Positions 18,991 through 27,393 of a stretch of DNA of 64,000 nt are shown here, one piece after another. The stretch is from JAJRXC01 sp047639555. GTDB taxonomy: Bacteria > Actinomycetota > Acidimicrobiia > Acidimicrobiales > Aldehydirespiratoraceae. A program made the translations under genes and the position numbers. Each line of letters starts with the position of its first letter. Positions within the stretch are counted from its first letter, which is position 1. The notes under the pieces were generated by a model that did no database searches, was not told where the DNA came from, and saw nothing but the letters and a program-made list of their open reading frames with translations. The stretch covers positions 1 to 64,000 of the forward strand of contig JBLIOE010000009.1 in assembly GCA_047639555.1 (NCBI GenBank). Reading direction: 5' to 3'.

Positions 18991-20337
18991 GTGGCCGATC
19001 TCGCCGATCTCGCTCACCAACTCTTGGCTGAAGCACGCGACGGCGAAGCGGTCGAGGTGTGTGTCGGTCGCGGCACCGAGACCTCGGTCCGTGTTCACGG
19101 CGGAGAGGTTGAATCGCTCACCGTTGCTGAATCGCATGGTGTTGGCGTCCGAGTTGTGGTCAACGGTCGTGAGGGTGTCGCCCACGCCGGGAGTTTCGAC
19201 GACGATGTCGTTCGTGGGCTCGTGGCCGAGGCTCGCGACAACGCTCAGTTCGCAGAACCCGACGAACGCACGGGTCTCGCTTCTCCTGATGGCGTCGAGG
19301 TCACCCCCATCGATCGCTGGGACACCTCGGTCGAGTCCACTTCGGTCGACGACAAGATAGCGATGGCCATCGAGCTCGAACGCGCGGTCATGGCCGCCGA
19401 CGAGCGAATACGTGGTGTGCGTGCTTCCGTCTACGGCGACACCCGAAGCGAAACCGCCATCGTCAACACCAACGGCATCAACGCCGCAACCTCCGGAACA
19501 ATGGCCTCCCTCTCCACGAGCGTGATGGTCGACGACATCGATGGCGGCACCCGCACGGGTGGAGCCGTTGATGCGGCTCGGGGTCCCGCCGGGCTCGACG
19601 CCGGGCTCGTCGCCGCCCTCGCAGTCGAGCGTGGCCTTCAACTTCTCGGCGCTAAACGGCCAACGACGGGCCGACCTCGCGTCATCCTCGAACCGCGTTT
19701 CGCGGCCACCATCCTCGGTGTCGTGGCGGGAATGCTGTCGGGCGAACGGGTGGTCAAAGGCCGTACGCCGTTTGCCGAGCGCGTCGACGAGCTCATCGCC
19801 TCCGAACTACTCACGCTGTTCGACGACCCGACCGACATGGCCTCGCTGTCAGCGGCAGCCACCGATGGCGAAGGCCTCGCCTGTCGCCGGGTGCCCTTGA
19901 TCTCATCCGGGCGATTGCAGGGATTCCTGCATGATACGCGCAGCGCCCGTGGGCTCGGCACGACCTCCACCGGCTCGGCCCTACGTTCGGTGCGCGGCGG
20001 CCCTTCGCCCGGACATCGTGCGCTCCATGTGGCGGCCGGCCACGGTGATCTTGAATCGCTCATCGCCGACACCAACGACGGCCTGCTGGTTTCGTCGCTC
20101 CAGGGTCTGCACTCCGGAGTCAACGCGGTGAGCGGCGACCTCTCCGTCGGGGTTGAGGGTGTTCTGATCCGAGAAGGCGAACGCGCCGAACCCATCCGCG
20201 AAGGCACACTCGCCGGCGCGATTCCCCGGCTCCTGCTCGACATTCGGGCAGTGGGCGCCGACCTCGAAGCACTTCCCGGGGGCTCTTTCGTGCCCTCAAT
20301 CGCCGTCGATGGTCTCACCCTGGGCGGAGCGGCATAG
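18991..20337 (+). CDS. TldE/PmbA-like subunit, copy 2
   Basis: 448 residues from GTG 18991, which abuts the previous stop without a spacer. It parallels copy 1 along its whole length: HGGEVESLTVAESHGVGVRV against YEGDVESLTSAESQGIGVRV, and HSGVNAVSGDLSVGVEG against HSGVNPVSGDFSTGAEG. It also lacks HExxxH. A tandem duplication is the simplest explanation. Divergence outside the conserved blocks suggests the copies are not redundant. It is followed 6 bp later by uppP. Confidence 0.88.
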   Translation: MADLADLAHQLLAEARDGEAVEVCVGRGTETSVRVHGGEVESLTVAESHGVGVRVVVNGREGVAHAGSFDDDVVRGLVAEARDNAQFAEPDERTGLASPDGVEVTPIDRWDTSVESTSVDDKIAMAIELERAVMAADERIRGVRASVYGDTRSETAIVNTNGINAATSGTMASLSTSVMVDDIDGGTRTGGAVDAARGPAGLDAGLVAALAVERGLQLLGAKRPTTGRPRVILEPRFAATILGVVAGMLSGERVVKGRTPFAERVDELIASELLTLFDDPTDMASLSAAATDGEGLACRRVPLISSGRLQGFLHDTRSARGLGTTSTGSALRSVRGGPSPGHRALHVAAGHGDLESLIADTNDGLLVSSLQGLHSGVNAVSGDLSVGVEGVLIREGERAEPIREGTLAGAIPRLLLDIRAVGADLEALPGGSFVPSIAVDGLTLGGAA

Positions 20338-20343
20338 ATCTTC

Positions 20344-21153
20344 ATGGAAATTCTCCACGCCATAGTGCTGGGTATCGTGCAAGGACTCTCGGAGTTCTTG
20401 CCGATCTCTTCCAGCGGTCATCTCGAGCTCACTCGCTGGCTATTCGGCTGGGACAGCCTCAACGCGGACCTCGAGACCTCGTTCGACGTTGCCGTGCACA
20501 TGGGCACCCTTCTCGGCGCCATCGCGTACCTACGCCACGACGTGCGGAAGTATCTCGTTGCCGGTTTTTCGCCACTTCGCGGTCAGCGGCTCGATACCGA
20601 TGGGCGGGTTGCCTGGTATCTCGTTGCGTCGGCCGTGCCCGCCGGGATCACCGGTGTCTTGCTGAAGGACCGGATCGCCGATCTCGACAGCATCGCCATG
20701 ATCGCAGTGATGCTCATTGTCTTTGGTCTGCTGCTCGGGTTTGCTGACCGTCTTCCCGAGCGACGTTCCCTCGACGAGTTCACGCTGCGAGATGCGTTGT
20801 TCATGGGGCTCGGTCAGGCTTTGGCGTTGCAGCCCGGCGTGTCCCGGTCGGGGGCCACGTTGACGGTGTCTCGTTTCGTGGGTTTTGAGCGAGACGCGGC
20901 GGCCCGGCTGGTCTTTCTCATGAGCCTGCCGGTCATTGCGGGAGCGGGCGTGTTCTCGCTCGTGGGCGCCGATATCCCGAGCGACTTCTGGCCACCGTTC
21001 CTCTGGGGTATGGCGGCCTCGGCGGTTACTGGCTGGTTCGCGGTATGGGGCACGCTGCGGTTGGTCCGGTCTCGAACATTCGCTCCATTTGTGACATATC
21101 GAGTGGTCGCGGGATTTGTCGTCCTGGGCATCCTCGCCACCAACTGGCGCTAG
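20344..21153 (+). CDS. uppP: Undecaprenyl-diphosphatase
   Basis: 269 residues from ATG 20344. Diagnostic BacA/UppP motifs are GIVQGLSEFLPISSSGHL at residues 9-26 and PGVSRSGATLT near 163; about eight TM helices. It removes a phosphate from undecaprenyl diphosphate to recycle the cell-wall lipid carrier. Last gene of the tldD operon. Its stop lies in the palindrome CTAG, which also encodes the stop of the convergent SAF gene. Confidence 0.95.
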   Translation: MEILHAIVLGIVQGLSEFLPISSSGHLELTRWLFGWDSLNADLETSFDVAVHMGTLLGAIAYLRHDVRKYLVAGFSPLRGQRLDTDGRVAWYLVASAVPAGITGVLLKDRIADLDSIAMIAVMLIVFGLLLGFADRLPERRSLDEFTLRDALFMGLGQALALQPGVSRSGATLTVSRFVGFERDAAARLVFLMSLPVIAGAGVFSLVGADIPSDFWPPFLWGMAASAVTGWFAVWGTLRLVRSRTFAPFVTYRVVAGFVVLGILATNWR

Positions 21154-21737
21154 TTCACCAGCACCGGCACGACCTCGCCGTTCGTGAGCGACCGTACGAC
21201 GGCGCTGACCTCGGCGGTCGCGATCGCGATAGTCGGAAGTTGGTCGTGGAGTTCGATCACGGTTGCCCCCGTTGCCACGGGATCGCCGGACAACAAGTCG
21301 TAGAGGTCGACGGTGTCACCGACGGTCAGATGTCGGGCCGGCACCTGGAGCTCAATCGCTCCGGTGCCGTGGGGCATGGTGGCCAGGTCGGTGGCCCGAA
21401 CGATCTCGCCGGCCACGAGGCGCACTCCACTCGTGTGGCCGATTGGGCTCTCGGTCATTGCATCAGCCGGGTGGAGAAGGTGAGGAACGGGGAGTCGTGC
21501 GACCGCGGCGGCCGAGATCGTTGCGCCCTCGGCGATCTCGTCGCGGACGACCCACGCCTCCGCTTCCGCCCATCCCGCGGCGACATCTTCGGATTGACGT
21601 TGGGCTGCGACAAGTGGCTGGGTCGCCATGATGATGAGACCGGCGGCAACCGCGAGTCGGGGCCAGCGTCGGGCCCGCCAGTGATGACGCAGCGTCGAGA
21701 ACGGGGGATGTGTAGACGGGCGCTGGAGAAAGGACAT
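21150..21737 (-). CDS. SAF-domain membrane-anchored protein (CpaB/RcpC-like)
   Basis: 195 residues from ATG 21737. A basic cytoplasmic stretch is followed by one TM (about 29-46, LAVAAGLIIMATQPLVAAQ). The rest has the SAF pattern: VVRDEIAEGATISAAAVARL and LVAGEIVRATDLA, then VPARHLTVGDTVDLYDL. SAF domains occur in Flp pilus assembly protein CpaB and flagellar FlgA. An SAF protein is also found near the galU-moeA block in mycobacteria, so it may be a lineage-specific gene rather than part of a pilus operon. A Flp pilin does occur at 49.5 kb. Confidence 0.75.
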   Translation of the reverse strand: MSFLQRPSTHPPFSTLRHHWRARRWPRLAVAAGLIIMATQPLVAAQRQSEDVAAGWAEAEAWVVRDEIAEGATISAAAVARLPVPHLLHPADAMTESPIGHTSGVRLVAGEIVRATDLATMPHGTGAIELQVPARHLTVGDTVDLYDLLSGDPVATGATVIELHDQLPTIAIATAEVSAVVRSLTNGEVVPVLVN

Positions 21738-21803
21738 GCCACTTCCGAACGAGAGAACGTTTGGGGGAAGTGGGAGGAGGGGGCCCGGTAGGCGAGAGGG
21801 CCG

Positions 21804-22208
21804 TTACTCGGCTGGTTTCTTCGACGGGCTCTTCGAGCTGTCAGACTTGGAGGTCGACGACGAGCTCGAAGATGACGAATCCGACGACGAGCTCGAGGAT
21901 GACGACGACGAGTCAGAAGAGGACGAAGACGAGTCAGAAGAGGACGAAGACGAGCTCTCGCTTCCCGAAGAGGCGCCGGATTCGGTCGCTTTTGACTTCG
22001 AGCCGCCACCGCCGTGGTCGTTCTTGTAGAAACCGTCGCCCTTGAACGAGATCCCAACCTTGCTGAAGACCTTCTTGACGGGGGATCCGCACGCTTTCGC
22101 GTCGCCCTCGTGGGTCTCGGGGCAATCAGTCAGGGCATCGTCCGCAAACGACTGCCAGAACTCGAACATTTCGCCGGTGCGTTCACATCGATAGTCGTAG
22201 GTCGGCAC
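21804..22208 (-). CDS. FmdB-type zinc-ribbon protein with Ser-rich tail (Ruc-like)
   Basis: 134 residues from GTG 22208. Residues 1-60 match the FmdB/CxxC_CxxC family (MPTYDYRCERTGEMFEFWQS, then GISFKGDGFYKND). The tail, residues 65-134, is almost only Ser with Asp, Lys and Glu and must be disordered. The family member in Mycobacterium tuberculosis at the same locus, Rv0991c, is the redox-regulated chaperone Ruc, which also has a Zn ribbon and a disordered tail. Here the usual four cysteines are reduced to C8, C29 and C40, with H33 as a possible fourth ligand. Chaperone function is inferred. Confidence 0.8.
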   Translation of the reverse strand: MPTYDYRCERTGEMFEFWQSFADDALTDCPETHEGDAKACGSPVKKVFSKVGISFKGDGFYKNDHGGGGSKSKATESGASSGSESSSSSSSDSSSSSSDSSSSSSSSSSDSSSSSSSSTSKSDSSKSPSKKPAE

Positions 22209-22299
22209 GGTGGCTGAGGATATCCAGCATCGGCGCTTGCGGCACCCCTTCGCCGACTCTCAATCTGTGTTGGCTGCCGAAGTGCCGTACCATGGTCCT

Positions 22300-22899
22300 G
22301 TGTTCCTGACTCTGGCTCTCGTGGTTGGTGCCTACATCGTCGGCATGTTTCCCACCGCGCAGATTGTTGGGCGCCGGTACGGACTGAACCCAACGAAGCA
22401 GGGTTCGGGCAATCCTGGCGCCTCCAACGTCTATCGGCTGGGCGGTCGTAAGGCCGGCGTGATCGTTGGTGTCATTGACATGCTCAAGGGGGCGCTCCCC
22501 GCGGGAATCGCCCTTCTGGTTGCCGGTCGTCCGGAAGCCCACGCCGTTTGGGCTGCGGCCGTTGTTGGCCACGTCTGGCCAATCGCCCGTGGGTTTCGCG
22601 GCGGAAAAGGTGTGGCCACGGCGGGCGGTGCCGGACTGGTCATCAACCCGATCGTGGGTCTTGCGTGCGCCCTCGTTTTCCTGGCCACGGTGAAGGTCGC
22701 CCGGGTCGCCGCCCTGGGTTCGCTCAGCATCGCAATCGCGTATCCGGTCATCGCCGCGATTTACGGATCGCCGGGCTGGGAGGTCGCCACCTCAGCCGGA
22801 ATTGCGACCATTCTGGTCGTGCGTCACCAATCCAACATCCGAGGCCTGCTCAAAAAATACGAGAGCCGTCTCGACGAAGCGAACCCGACCGCGGCATAA
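22300..22899 (+). CDS. plsY: Acyl-phosphate:glycerol-3-phosphate acyltransferase
   Basis: 199 residues from GTG 22300 (start VFLTLALVVGAYIVGMFP). PlsY motifs are present: GSGNPGASNVYRLGG, GHVWPIARGFRGGKGVATAGG, and a third near VVRHQSNIRGLL. About six TM helices are expected. The enzyme transfers an acyl group from acyl phosphate to glycerol-3-phosphate, the first step of phospholipid synthesis. Divergent from the FmdB-like gene with 91 bp between starts. Confidence 0.92.
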   Translation: MFLTLALVVGAYIVGMFPTAQIVGRRYGLNPTKQGSGNPGASNVYRLGGRKAGVIVGVIDMLKGALPAGIALLVAGRPEAHAVWAAAVVGHVWPIARGFRGGKGVATAGGAGLVINPIVGLACALVFLATVKVARVAALGSLSIAIAYPVIAAIYGSPGWEVATSAGIATILVVRHQSNIRGLLKKYESRLDEANPTAA

Positions 22900-22908
22900 C
22901 GCACTCAA

Positions 22909-22933
22909 TTCAGTCGGCTGTCCGCCGATTGAA
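22909..22933 (+). terminator. Hairpin after plsY
   Basis: TTCAGTCGGC (22909-22918) pairs with GCCGATTGAA (22924-22933) over 10 bp with one G-U pair and a 5-base loop. It starts 10 bp after the plsY stop and lies upstream of galU. No U-run follows. Confidence 0.55.
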
Positions 22934-23002
22934 CATCGCCGGCGCTGTTTCTTGACCGCGGCACAGGCGTATCGTGGAGCCCGGCGGGGATATGGATTTC
23001 GA

Positions 23003-23887
23003 ATGAGCAAGAGAGTTCGTACTGCAGTGATTCCGGCCGCCGGTCTCGGCACCCGGTTTTTGCCTGCCACAAAATCGCAGCCGAAAGAGATGTTGACGGT
23101 CGTCGATCGACCGGCGATCCAATGGGTGGTCGAAGAGGCCGTCGCCGCCGGAATCGACGATGTACTTATCATCACGAGCCCGACCAAGAAGGGCGTCGAG
23201 GACCACTTCGACCGCATGGCCGAACTCGAAGCCCTGCTCGAAGCCAAGGGCAAGGTCGAGATGCTGGCGAGCGTTCGCCGCATCACCGACATGGCCACGT
23301 TCCACTTCACCCGACAGGGAGCACCGCTCGGGCTGGGTCACGCTGTTTCGATGGCCGCCCGTCACGTGGGTGACGAGCCCTTCGCCGTGCTGCTTCCCGA
23401 TGAGTTGCTTCCCGACGGCGGGGTCACCCTCCGACGAATGATCGACGAGTGCGAGTCGAGTGGCGCATCCGTCATCTCGCTCTTCGAGGTCGACGGTCCG
23501 GAGATCTCGAACTACGGCTGCGCCGGTTACTCACATCGCGATGGCGATGTTGTCCATATCAATTCCATCGTGGAGAAGCCAGCCTATGAGGATGCACCCT
23601 CGAACCTGAAGGTGACGGGCCGTTATGTCTTCACTCCCGAGATCTTCGACAAGCTTGCGGTGACCGAACCCGGCAAGGGCGGCGAGATTCAGTTGACCGA
23701 CGCTATGGCGATGCTCATCGGCGATCCCGGTCTCCATGGCCTCGTCATCAAGGATGCCGGCTACGACGCGGGGCAGAAGCTCGACTGGCTCCGCGCCAAC
23801 GTGGAACTGTCGCTGGACGATCCCGGCGCGGGTGCGATGGTTGCCGACATGCTCCGAGAGATCATGCGGTCGCGCGGCCTCAACTAG
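23003..23887 (+). CDS. galU: UTP-glucose-1-phosphate uridylyltransferase
   Basis: 294 residues from ATG 23003. The nucleotidyltransferase signature VIPAAGLGTRFLPATKSQPK is at the N-terminus, with EMLTVVDRPAIQWVVEEA and VEKPAYEDAPSN further on, all diagnostic of GalU. It makes UDP-glucose for glycans and cell-wall polymers. The galU-moeA order is conserved in mycobacteria. Confidence 0.95.
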   Translation: MSKRVRTAVIPAAGLGTRFLPATKSQPKEMLTVVDRPAIQWVVEEAVAAGIDDVLIITSPTKKGVEDHFDRMAELEALLEAKGKVEMLASVRRITDMATFHFTRQGAPLGLGHAVSMAARHVGDEPFAVLLPDELLPDGGVTLRRMIDECESSGASVISLFEVDGPEISNYGCAGYSHRDGDVVHINSIVEKPAYEDAPSNLKVTGRYVFTPEIFDKLAVTEPGKGGEIQLTDAMAMLIGDPGLHGLVIKDAGYDAGQKLDWLRANVELSLDDPGAGAMVADMLREIMRSRGLN

Positions 23888-23964
23888 CCGGCTCGGTTGG
23901 CTCGGCGCACAAAGAACCGCACATCTCGGTCGTAACTTGCGCGGGTGTCTGGCACGCTGGCGCC

Positions 23965-25179
23965 ATGATCACTCTCGACGAAGCACGCGACTTTGTTCTG
24001 TCTCGTGTCGCACCACCGTCTCCGACACGGATACCGCTCGCTGATGCAGCTGGTTTGGTGCTCTCCGCCGACATCGTTGCGGAAGAGACGGTGCCACCGT
24101 TCGACAACACTGCGATGGACGGATTTGCCATCGTCGCAGCAGACACTGCCACTGTTCCGACGGTGCTCAACGTTGTTGGCACGGTTGCCGCCGGATCGGC
24201 CGCTGACAAGCCGATCGTTACCGGCCAGGCGATGAGAATCATGACTGGCGCGCCAATGCCCCCGGGCGCGGATGCGGTCGTGATGGTCGAGCGCACCACG
24301 TACGACGAGGCGGCGAGCACAGTCGAGATCGAGGTCACGGTTCCCGCCGGGAACCATGTCCGTGGCTCGGGAGAGGATGTGCAACCCGGGGATCTGCTCT
24401 ATGCCGCCGGCACAGTGCTCGGCGCCGGACACCTCGGCGTGCTGGCCAGCGTGGGCATCGCGGAGGTCGACGTGATCGCCCGGCCCCGCGTTGGTGTGGT
24501 GTCGACCGGCGACGAACTGGTCGACGATGGCCGTCCGCTTCAGCCCGGAGAGATTCGCGACTCCAATCGACTGACGTTGCTTACCCTCCTCCGCGAGGCG
24601 GGCTTCGAGGCGGTTGATCTCGGCCTCGCCCGCGACAATGAACCTGACATTGAGGCAGTATTTCGACGCGGTGCCGACACCTGCGACGCGGTGCTCTCGT
24701 CGGGCGGCGTTTCGATGGGAGCGTTCGACTATGTGAAGGTCGTTCTCGACCGGATCGGCGACATGCGCTGGATGCAGATCGCCATCAAGCCTGCGAAACC
24801 GTTTGCATTCGGACTCATCGGCGACGTCCCGGTTTTTGGTCTCCCCGGCAACCCGGTTTCGTCCATGGTGAGCTTCGAGCTTTTTGCCCGGCCCGCCCTC
24901 CGAAAGATGTCTGGCCTTGACGCATTCCATCGAGCAACTCGCCGGGCCATCAGCGAGGACGCGCTCGGCCGCCACGACGACGGAAAGACACATTTCTTGA
25001 GAGTTGTTGGTGGCCCGGACGCCACTGGTCGCTGGCATATTCACAAACTCGGAGGCCAAGGGTCTCACCAGCTGACCGCAATGGCCCGCGCCACTGCGCT
25101 CGCAATCGTGCCCGACGGTGTCGACATCGGTGCCGGCGATGAGGTCGAGATCATCCCGATGGGTACTCTGGGTGCATGA
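23965..25179 (+). CDS. moeA: Molybdopterin molybdotransferase
   Basis: 404 residues from ATG 23965. MoeA features: PPFDNTAMDGFAI near residue 45, MTGAPMPPGADAVVM, VSTGDELVDDG, SSGGVSMGAFDYVK and GLPGNPVSSMVSFELF. It inserts molybdate into adenylylated molybdopterin to complete the cofactor. First gene of moeA-moaA-moaC; its TGA overlaps the moaA ATG by 4 bp. Confidence 0.96.
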   Translation: MITLDEARDFVLSRVAPPSPTRIPLADAAGLVLSADIVAEETVPPFDNTAMDGFAIVAADTATVPTVLNVVGTVAAGSAADKPIVTGQAMRIMTGAPMPPGADAVVMVERTTYDEAASTVEIEVTVPAGNHVRGSGEDVQPGDLLYAAGTVLGAGHLGVLASVGIAEVDVIARPRVGVVSTGDELVDDGRPLQPGEIRDSNRLTLLTLLREAGFEAVDLGLARDNEPDIEAVFRRGADTCDAVLSSGGVSMGAFDYVKVVLDRIGDMRWMQIAIKPAKPFAFGLIGDVPVFGLPGNPVSSMVSFELFARPALRKMSGLDAFHRATRRAISEDALGRHDDGKTHFLRVVGGPDATGRWHIHKLGGQGSHQLTAMARATALAIVPDGVDIGAGDEVEIIPMGTLGA

Positions 25180-26159
25180 CTGAGCAGCTGATCGACGGAT
25201 TCGGACGTGTCCACCGCGACCTTCGGATTTCCGTCACGGATCGCTGCAACTTTCGGTGTGCGTATTGCATGCCCGAAGAGGGAATGCAATGGCAGCGCCG
25301 CGAAGACCTCCTCACCTTCGAAGAGATCGAACGCGTCGCTCGCATCATGGTCGAGCGCTACGGCGTCGACGGGATCCGCCTTACCGGCGGGGAACCGACC
25401 GTGCGCGCAAAACTTCCCTTGCTCGTCGAGAAGTTGGCCGCCCTTGGCGTTGATCTCGCAATGACCACCAACGGGGTCACCATGCCCCTTCTCGCCGCCG
25501 ATCTGAAGGCGGCGGGCCTCCGGCGAGTCAACATTTCGCTCGACTCACTGCGGGCCGACCGTTTTGAAGAACTCACCCGGCGCGACGAACTGCAACGAGT
25601 TCTCGACGGCATCGACGCGGCGAAGGCCGCAGGCTTCGACCCGGTCAAGATCAACGTGGTCGTCATGAAGGGAATCAACGACGACGAAGTTCTCGACTTC
25701 GCCCACTTCGGTCGAGACAACGACGTCGTCGTGCGGTTCATCGAATTCATGCCTCTCGACGCCGACAAGATCTGGAATAACGACAAGGTTCTCACCCAAG
25801 ACGAGATCCTCACCACCTTGCGCACCGAGTTCGAACTCGAGCCCGTCGAGCGCACCTCAGCGCCGGCTAGTCGTTGGCGGTACACCGACGGCGGCGGCGA
25901 GATTGGCGTAGTCGCTAGCGTCAGCCAGTCTTTTTGCGACACCTGTGACCGAGTCCGCATCACTGCCGACGGCCAGTTCCGCAACTGCCTCTTCGCGACC
26001 GACGAGACCGACGTGCGAGCGCTCCTTCGTGATGAATCCGACGACGACGTGATCGCCGACGCCCTCGCCCGCTCCGTCGCCTCGAAGTGGGCTGGTCACC
26101 AGATCAACCAGGTCCACTTCATCCGCCCGCGTCGCAGCATGTCGGAAATCGGTGGCTGA
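25176..26159 (+). CDS. moaA: GTP 3',8-cyclase (radical SAM)
   Basis: 327 residues from ATG 25176. The radical-SAM cluster motif is CNFRCAYC after ISVTDR; a second C-terminal 4Fe-4S site is FCDTCDRVRITADGQFRNC; the protein ends in the catalytic GG tail (SEIGG). It forms 3',8-cyclo-GTP, the first step of molybdopterin synthesis, with MoaC. Coupled by ATGA to moeA and by a 1-bp overlap to moaC. Confidence 0.96.
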   Translation: MTEQLIDGFGRVHRDLRISVTDRCNFRCAYCMPEEGMQWQRREDLLTFEEIERVARIMVERYGVDGIRLTGGEPTVRAKLPLLVEKLAALGVDLAMTTNGVTMPLLAADLKAAGLRRVNISLDSLRADRFEELTRRDELQRVLDGIDAAKAAGFDPVKINVVVMKGINDDEVLDFAHFGRDNDVVVRFIEFMPLDADKIWNNDKVLTQDEILTTLRTEFELEPVERTSAPASRWRYTDGGGEIGVVASVSQSFCDTCDRVRITADGQFRNCLFATDETDVRALLRDESDDDVIADALARSVASKWAGHQINQVHFIRPRRSMSEIGG

Positions 26160-26668
26160 TGTCGGACAAGGCAATGTCGAATCAGGAAGTGTCGGATCAC
26201 GGGTTCACCCACCTCGACTCATTGGGCCGGGCTCGGATGGTGGACGTCACTCCGAAAGAAGCCACACATCGTCGGGCCATCGCTCGCGGCCGAGTGACGA
26301 TGACCACCGACACCGCCACCGCCGTCGCCCAAGGCGCGATCAAAAAGGGCGACGTTCTCGCCGTGGCCCGCGTCGCCGGCATCCAAGCCGCGAAACGAAC
26401 CGCCGATCTCGTTCCCCTCTGCCACCCGCTGTTGATCGGTGCCGTCACCGTCAACTTCGAAATTCTCGAAACGAGCATCGAAATCGAAGCGCAGGTCGAG
26501 TGTGTCGACCGCACCGGCGTCGAGATGGAGGCGCTCACCGCATGTTCGGTCGCTGCGCTCACCGTGTATGACATGTGTAAGTCGAAAGACCGATCCATGG
26601 TGATCGGCGAAATTGCCCTCTGGGAGAAGACGGGCGGGCGAAGCGGCCACTACAAGCGGGACGAATAA
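26159..26668 (+). CDS. moaC: Cyclic pyranopterin monophosphate synthase
   Basis: 169 residues from ATG 26159, whose A is the last base of the moaA stop. MoaC motifs: FTHLDSLGRARMVDV, PLCHPLLIGAV and VECVDRTGVEMEALTA, followed by MCKSKDRSM. It converts 3',8-cyclo-GTP to cyclic pyranopterin monophosphate. No moaD, moaE or mogA is in the window, so the pathway is completed elsewhere. Confidence 0.96.
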   Translation: MSDKAMSNQEVSDHGFTHLDSLGRARMVDVTPKEATHRRAIARGRVTMTTDTATAVAQGAIKKGDVLAVARVAGIQAAKRTADLVPLCHPLLIGAVTVNFEILETSIEIEAQVECVDRTGVEMEALTACSVAALTVYDMCKSKDRSMVIGEIALWEKTGGRSGHYKRDE

Positions 26669-26704
26669 CCGAATACCACTCGGTGTGACATATGCCGCTG
26701 GTGA

Positions 26705-26734
26705 TTGCTCTAGTATGTCGTTCGTAGTTAAACT
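26705..26734 (+). promoter_or_regulatory. Candidate sigma-70 promoter before membrane protein gene
   Basis: TTGCTC (26705-26710) and TAAACT (26729-26734) are separated by 18 bp in a locally AT-richer stretch after moaC. It would drive the gene starting at 26819. Confidence 0.35.
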
Positions 26735-26818
26735 GTAATCTGGAGTACGGGTCCCCTTCCCAGGGAGGCCCCGCTTTTGGTGCACCGCCGCACCGCATCC
26801 TGGAGGAGACCTCAGCCG

Positions 26819-27280
26819 ATGAAGGAGTCGATCGTTCTCCTGGTTCTTGGCGCCTGCTGGGCCGGCTATCTCGGCTGGTACTGGCGTGAGAATCGGCGAA
26901 CCACGAATCGTCGTTCCAACGGGATCCACGCGTTCTCCAGCGGACTCGGTTCGCTTGGTGGTTCCGCGGCTCGCACAAACGTCTTTCGCCCTGGTGTTTC
27001 CGCGCTGAGTCCACGCACGGTCTCCGCCGCGGCTCGCCGCCGTCGCGAAGTAGTCCTCGGCTTGGGCGCCCTCGCCACGCTCACACTGTTTGCCGCCATG
27101 GGAATGGGTGGCATCGCCGTCTACATCCATGTAATCGTCGACGTCGCGCTGGTCGCCTATGGCTACGCCCTGATGCAACGCCGCAACGATGAAGCCGAGC
27201 GCGAGATCAAGGTGCACATGCTCTACCCAGAGCGGGCACCGCAACCGGTTACCGCCGGTCGCCAAGCCGTTAGCAGCTAA
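26819..27280 (+). CDS. Unknown membrane protein with three hydrophobic segments
   Basis: 153 residues from ATG 26819, supported by GGAGGAG about 10 bases upstream. Hydrophobic segments lie at about residues 4-22 (IVLLVLGACWAGYLGWYW), 77-95 (VVLGLGALATLTLFAAMG) and 98-118 (IAVYIHVIVDVALVAYGYAL), separated by basic loops. I recognise no family. The long basic Ser/Arg loop between the first and second segments is probably cytoplasmic. A good promoter candidate and the gap after moaC suggest an independent unit. Confidence 0.72.
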   Translation: MKESIVLLVLGACWAGYLGWYWRENRRTTNRRSNGIHAFSSGLGSLGGSAARTNVFRPGVSALSPRTVSAAARRRREVVLGLGALATLTLFAAMGMGGIAVYIHVIVDVALVAYGYALMQRRNDEAEREIKVHMLYPERAPQPVTAGRQAVSS

Positions 27281-27320
27281 GCGCAACCGTATTTGGAGCC
27301 GCTACGATGGCGGCTTCCTC

Positions 27321-27393
27321 GGGGGTGTAGCTCAGTTGGTAGAGCGCCTCGGTCGCATCGAGGAGGCCAGGAGTTCAATTCTCCTCACCTCCA
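27321..27393 (+). tRNA. tRNA-Ala (anticodon CGC)
   Basis: A 73-base cloverleaf: acceptor GGGGGTG/CACCTCC containing the G3-U70 pair that identifies alanine, D stem GCTC/GAGC, anticodon stem CCTCG/CGAGG with loop GTCGCAT (anticodon CGC, reads GCG), variable AGGCC, T stem AGGAG/CTCCT with loop TTCAATT, discriminator A. The 3' CCA is not encoded. A U-tailed hairpin follows. Confidence 0.95.

Noticed and set aside
17614..19641. 675-codon minus-strand open frame opposite both tldE genes
   Set aside because: High-GC antisense shadow; both plus-strand genes have strong family motifs and the minus product has none.
21810..22010. Repetitive tract that could look like a CRISPR or tandem satellite
   Set aside because: It is the Ser/Asp codon run of the FmdB-like tail; no regular repeats with unique spacers.
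23884..25068. 394-codon minus-strand frame opposite moeA
   Set aside because: Antisense shadow of a firmly identified gene in a coupled operon.
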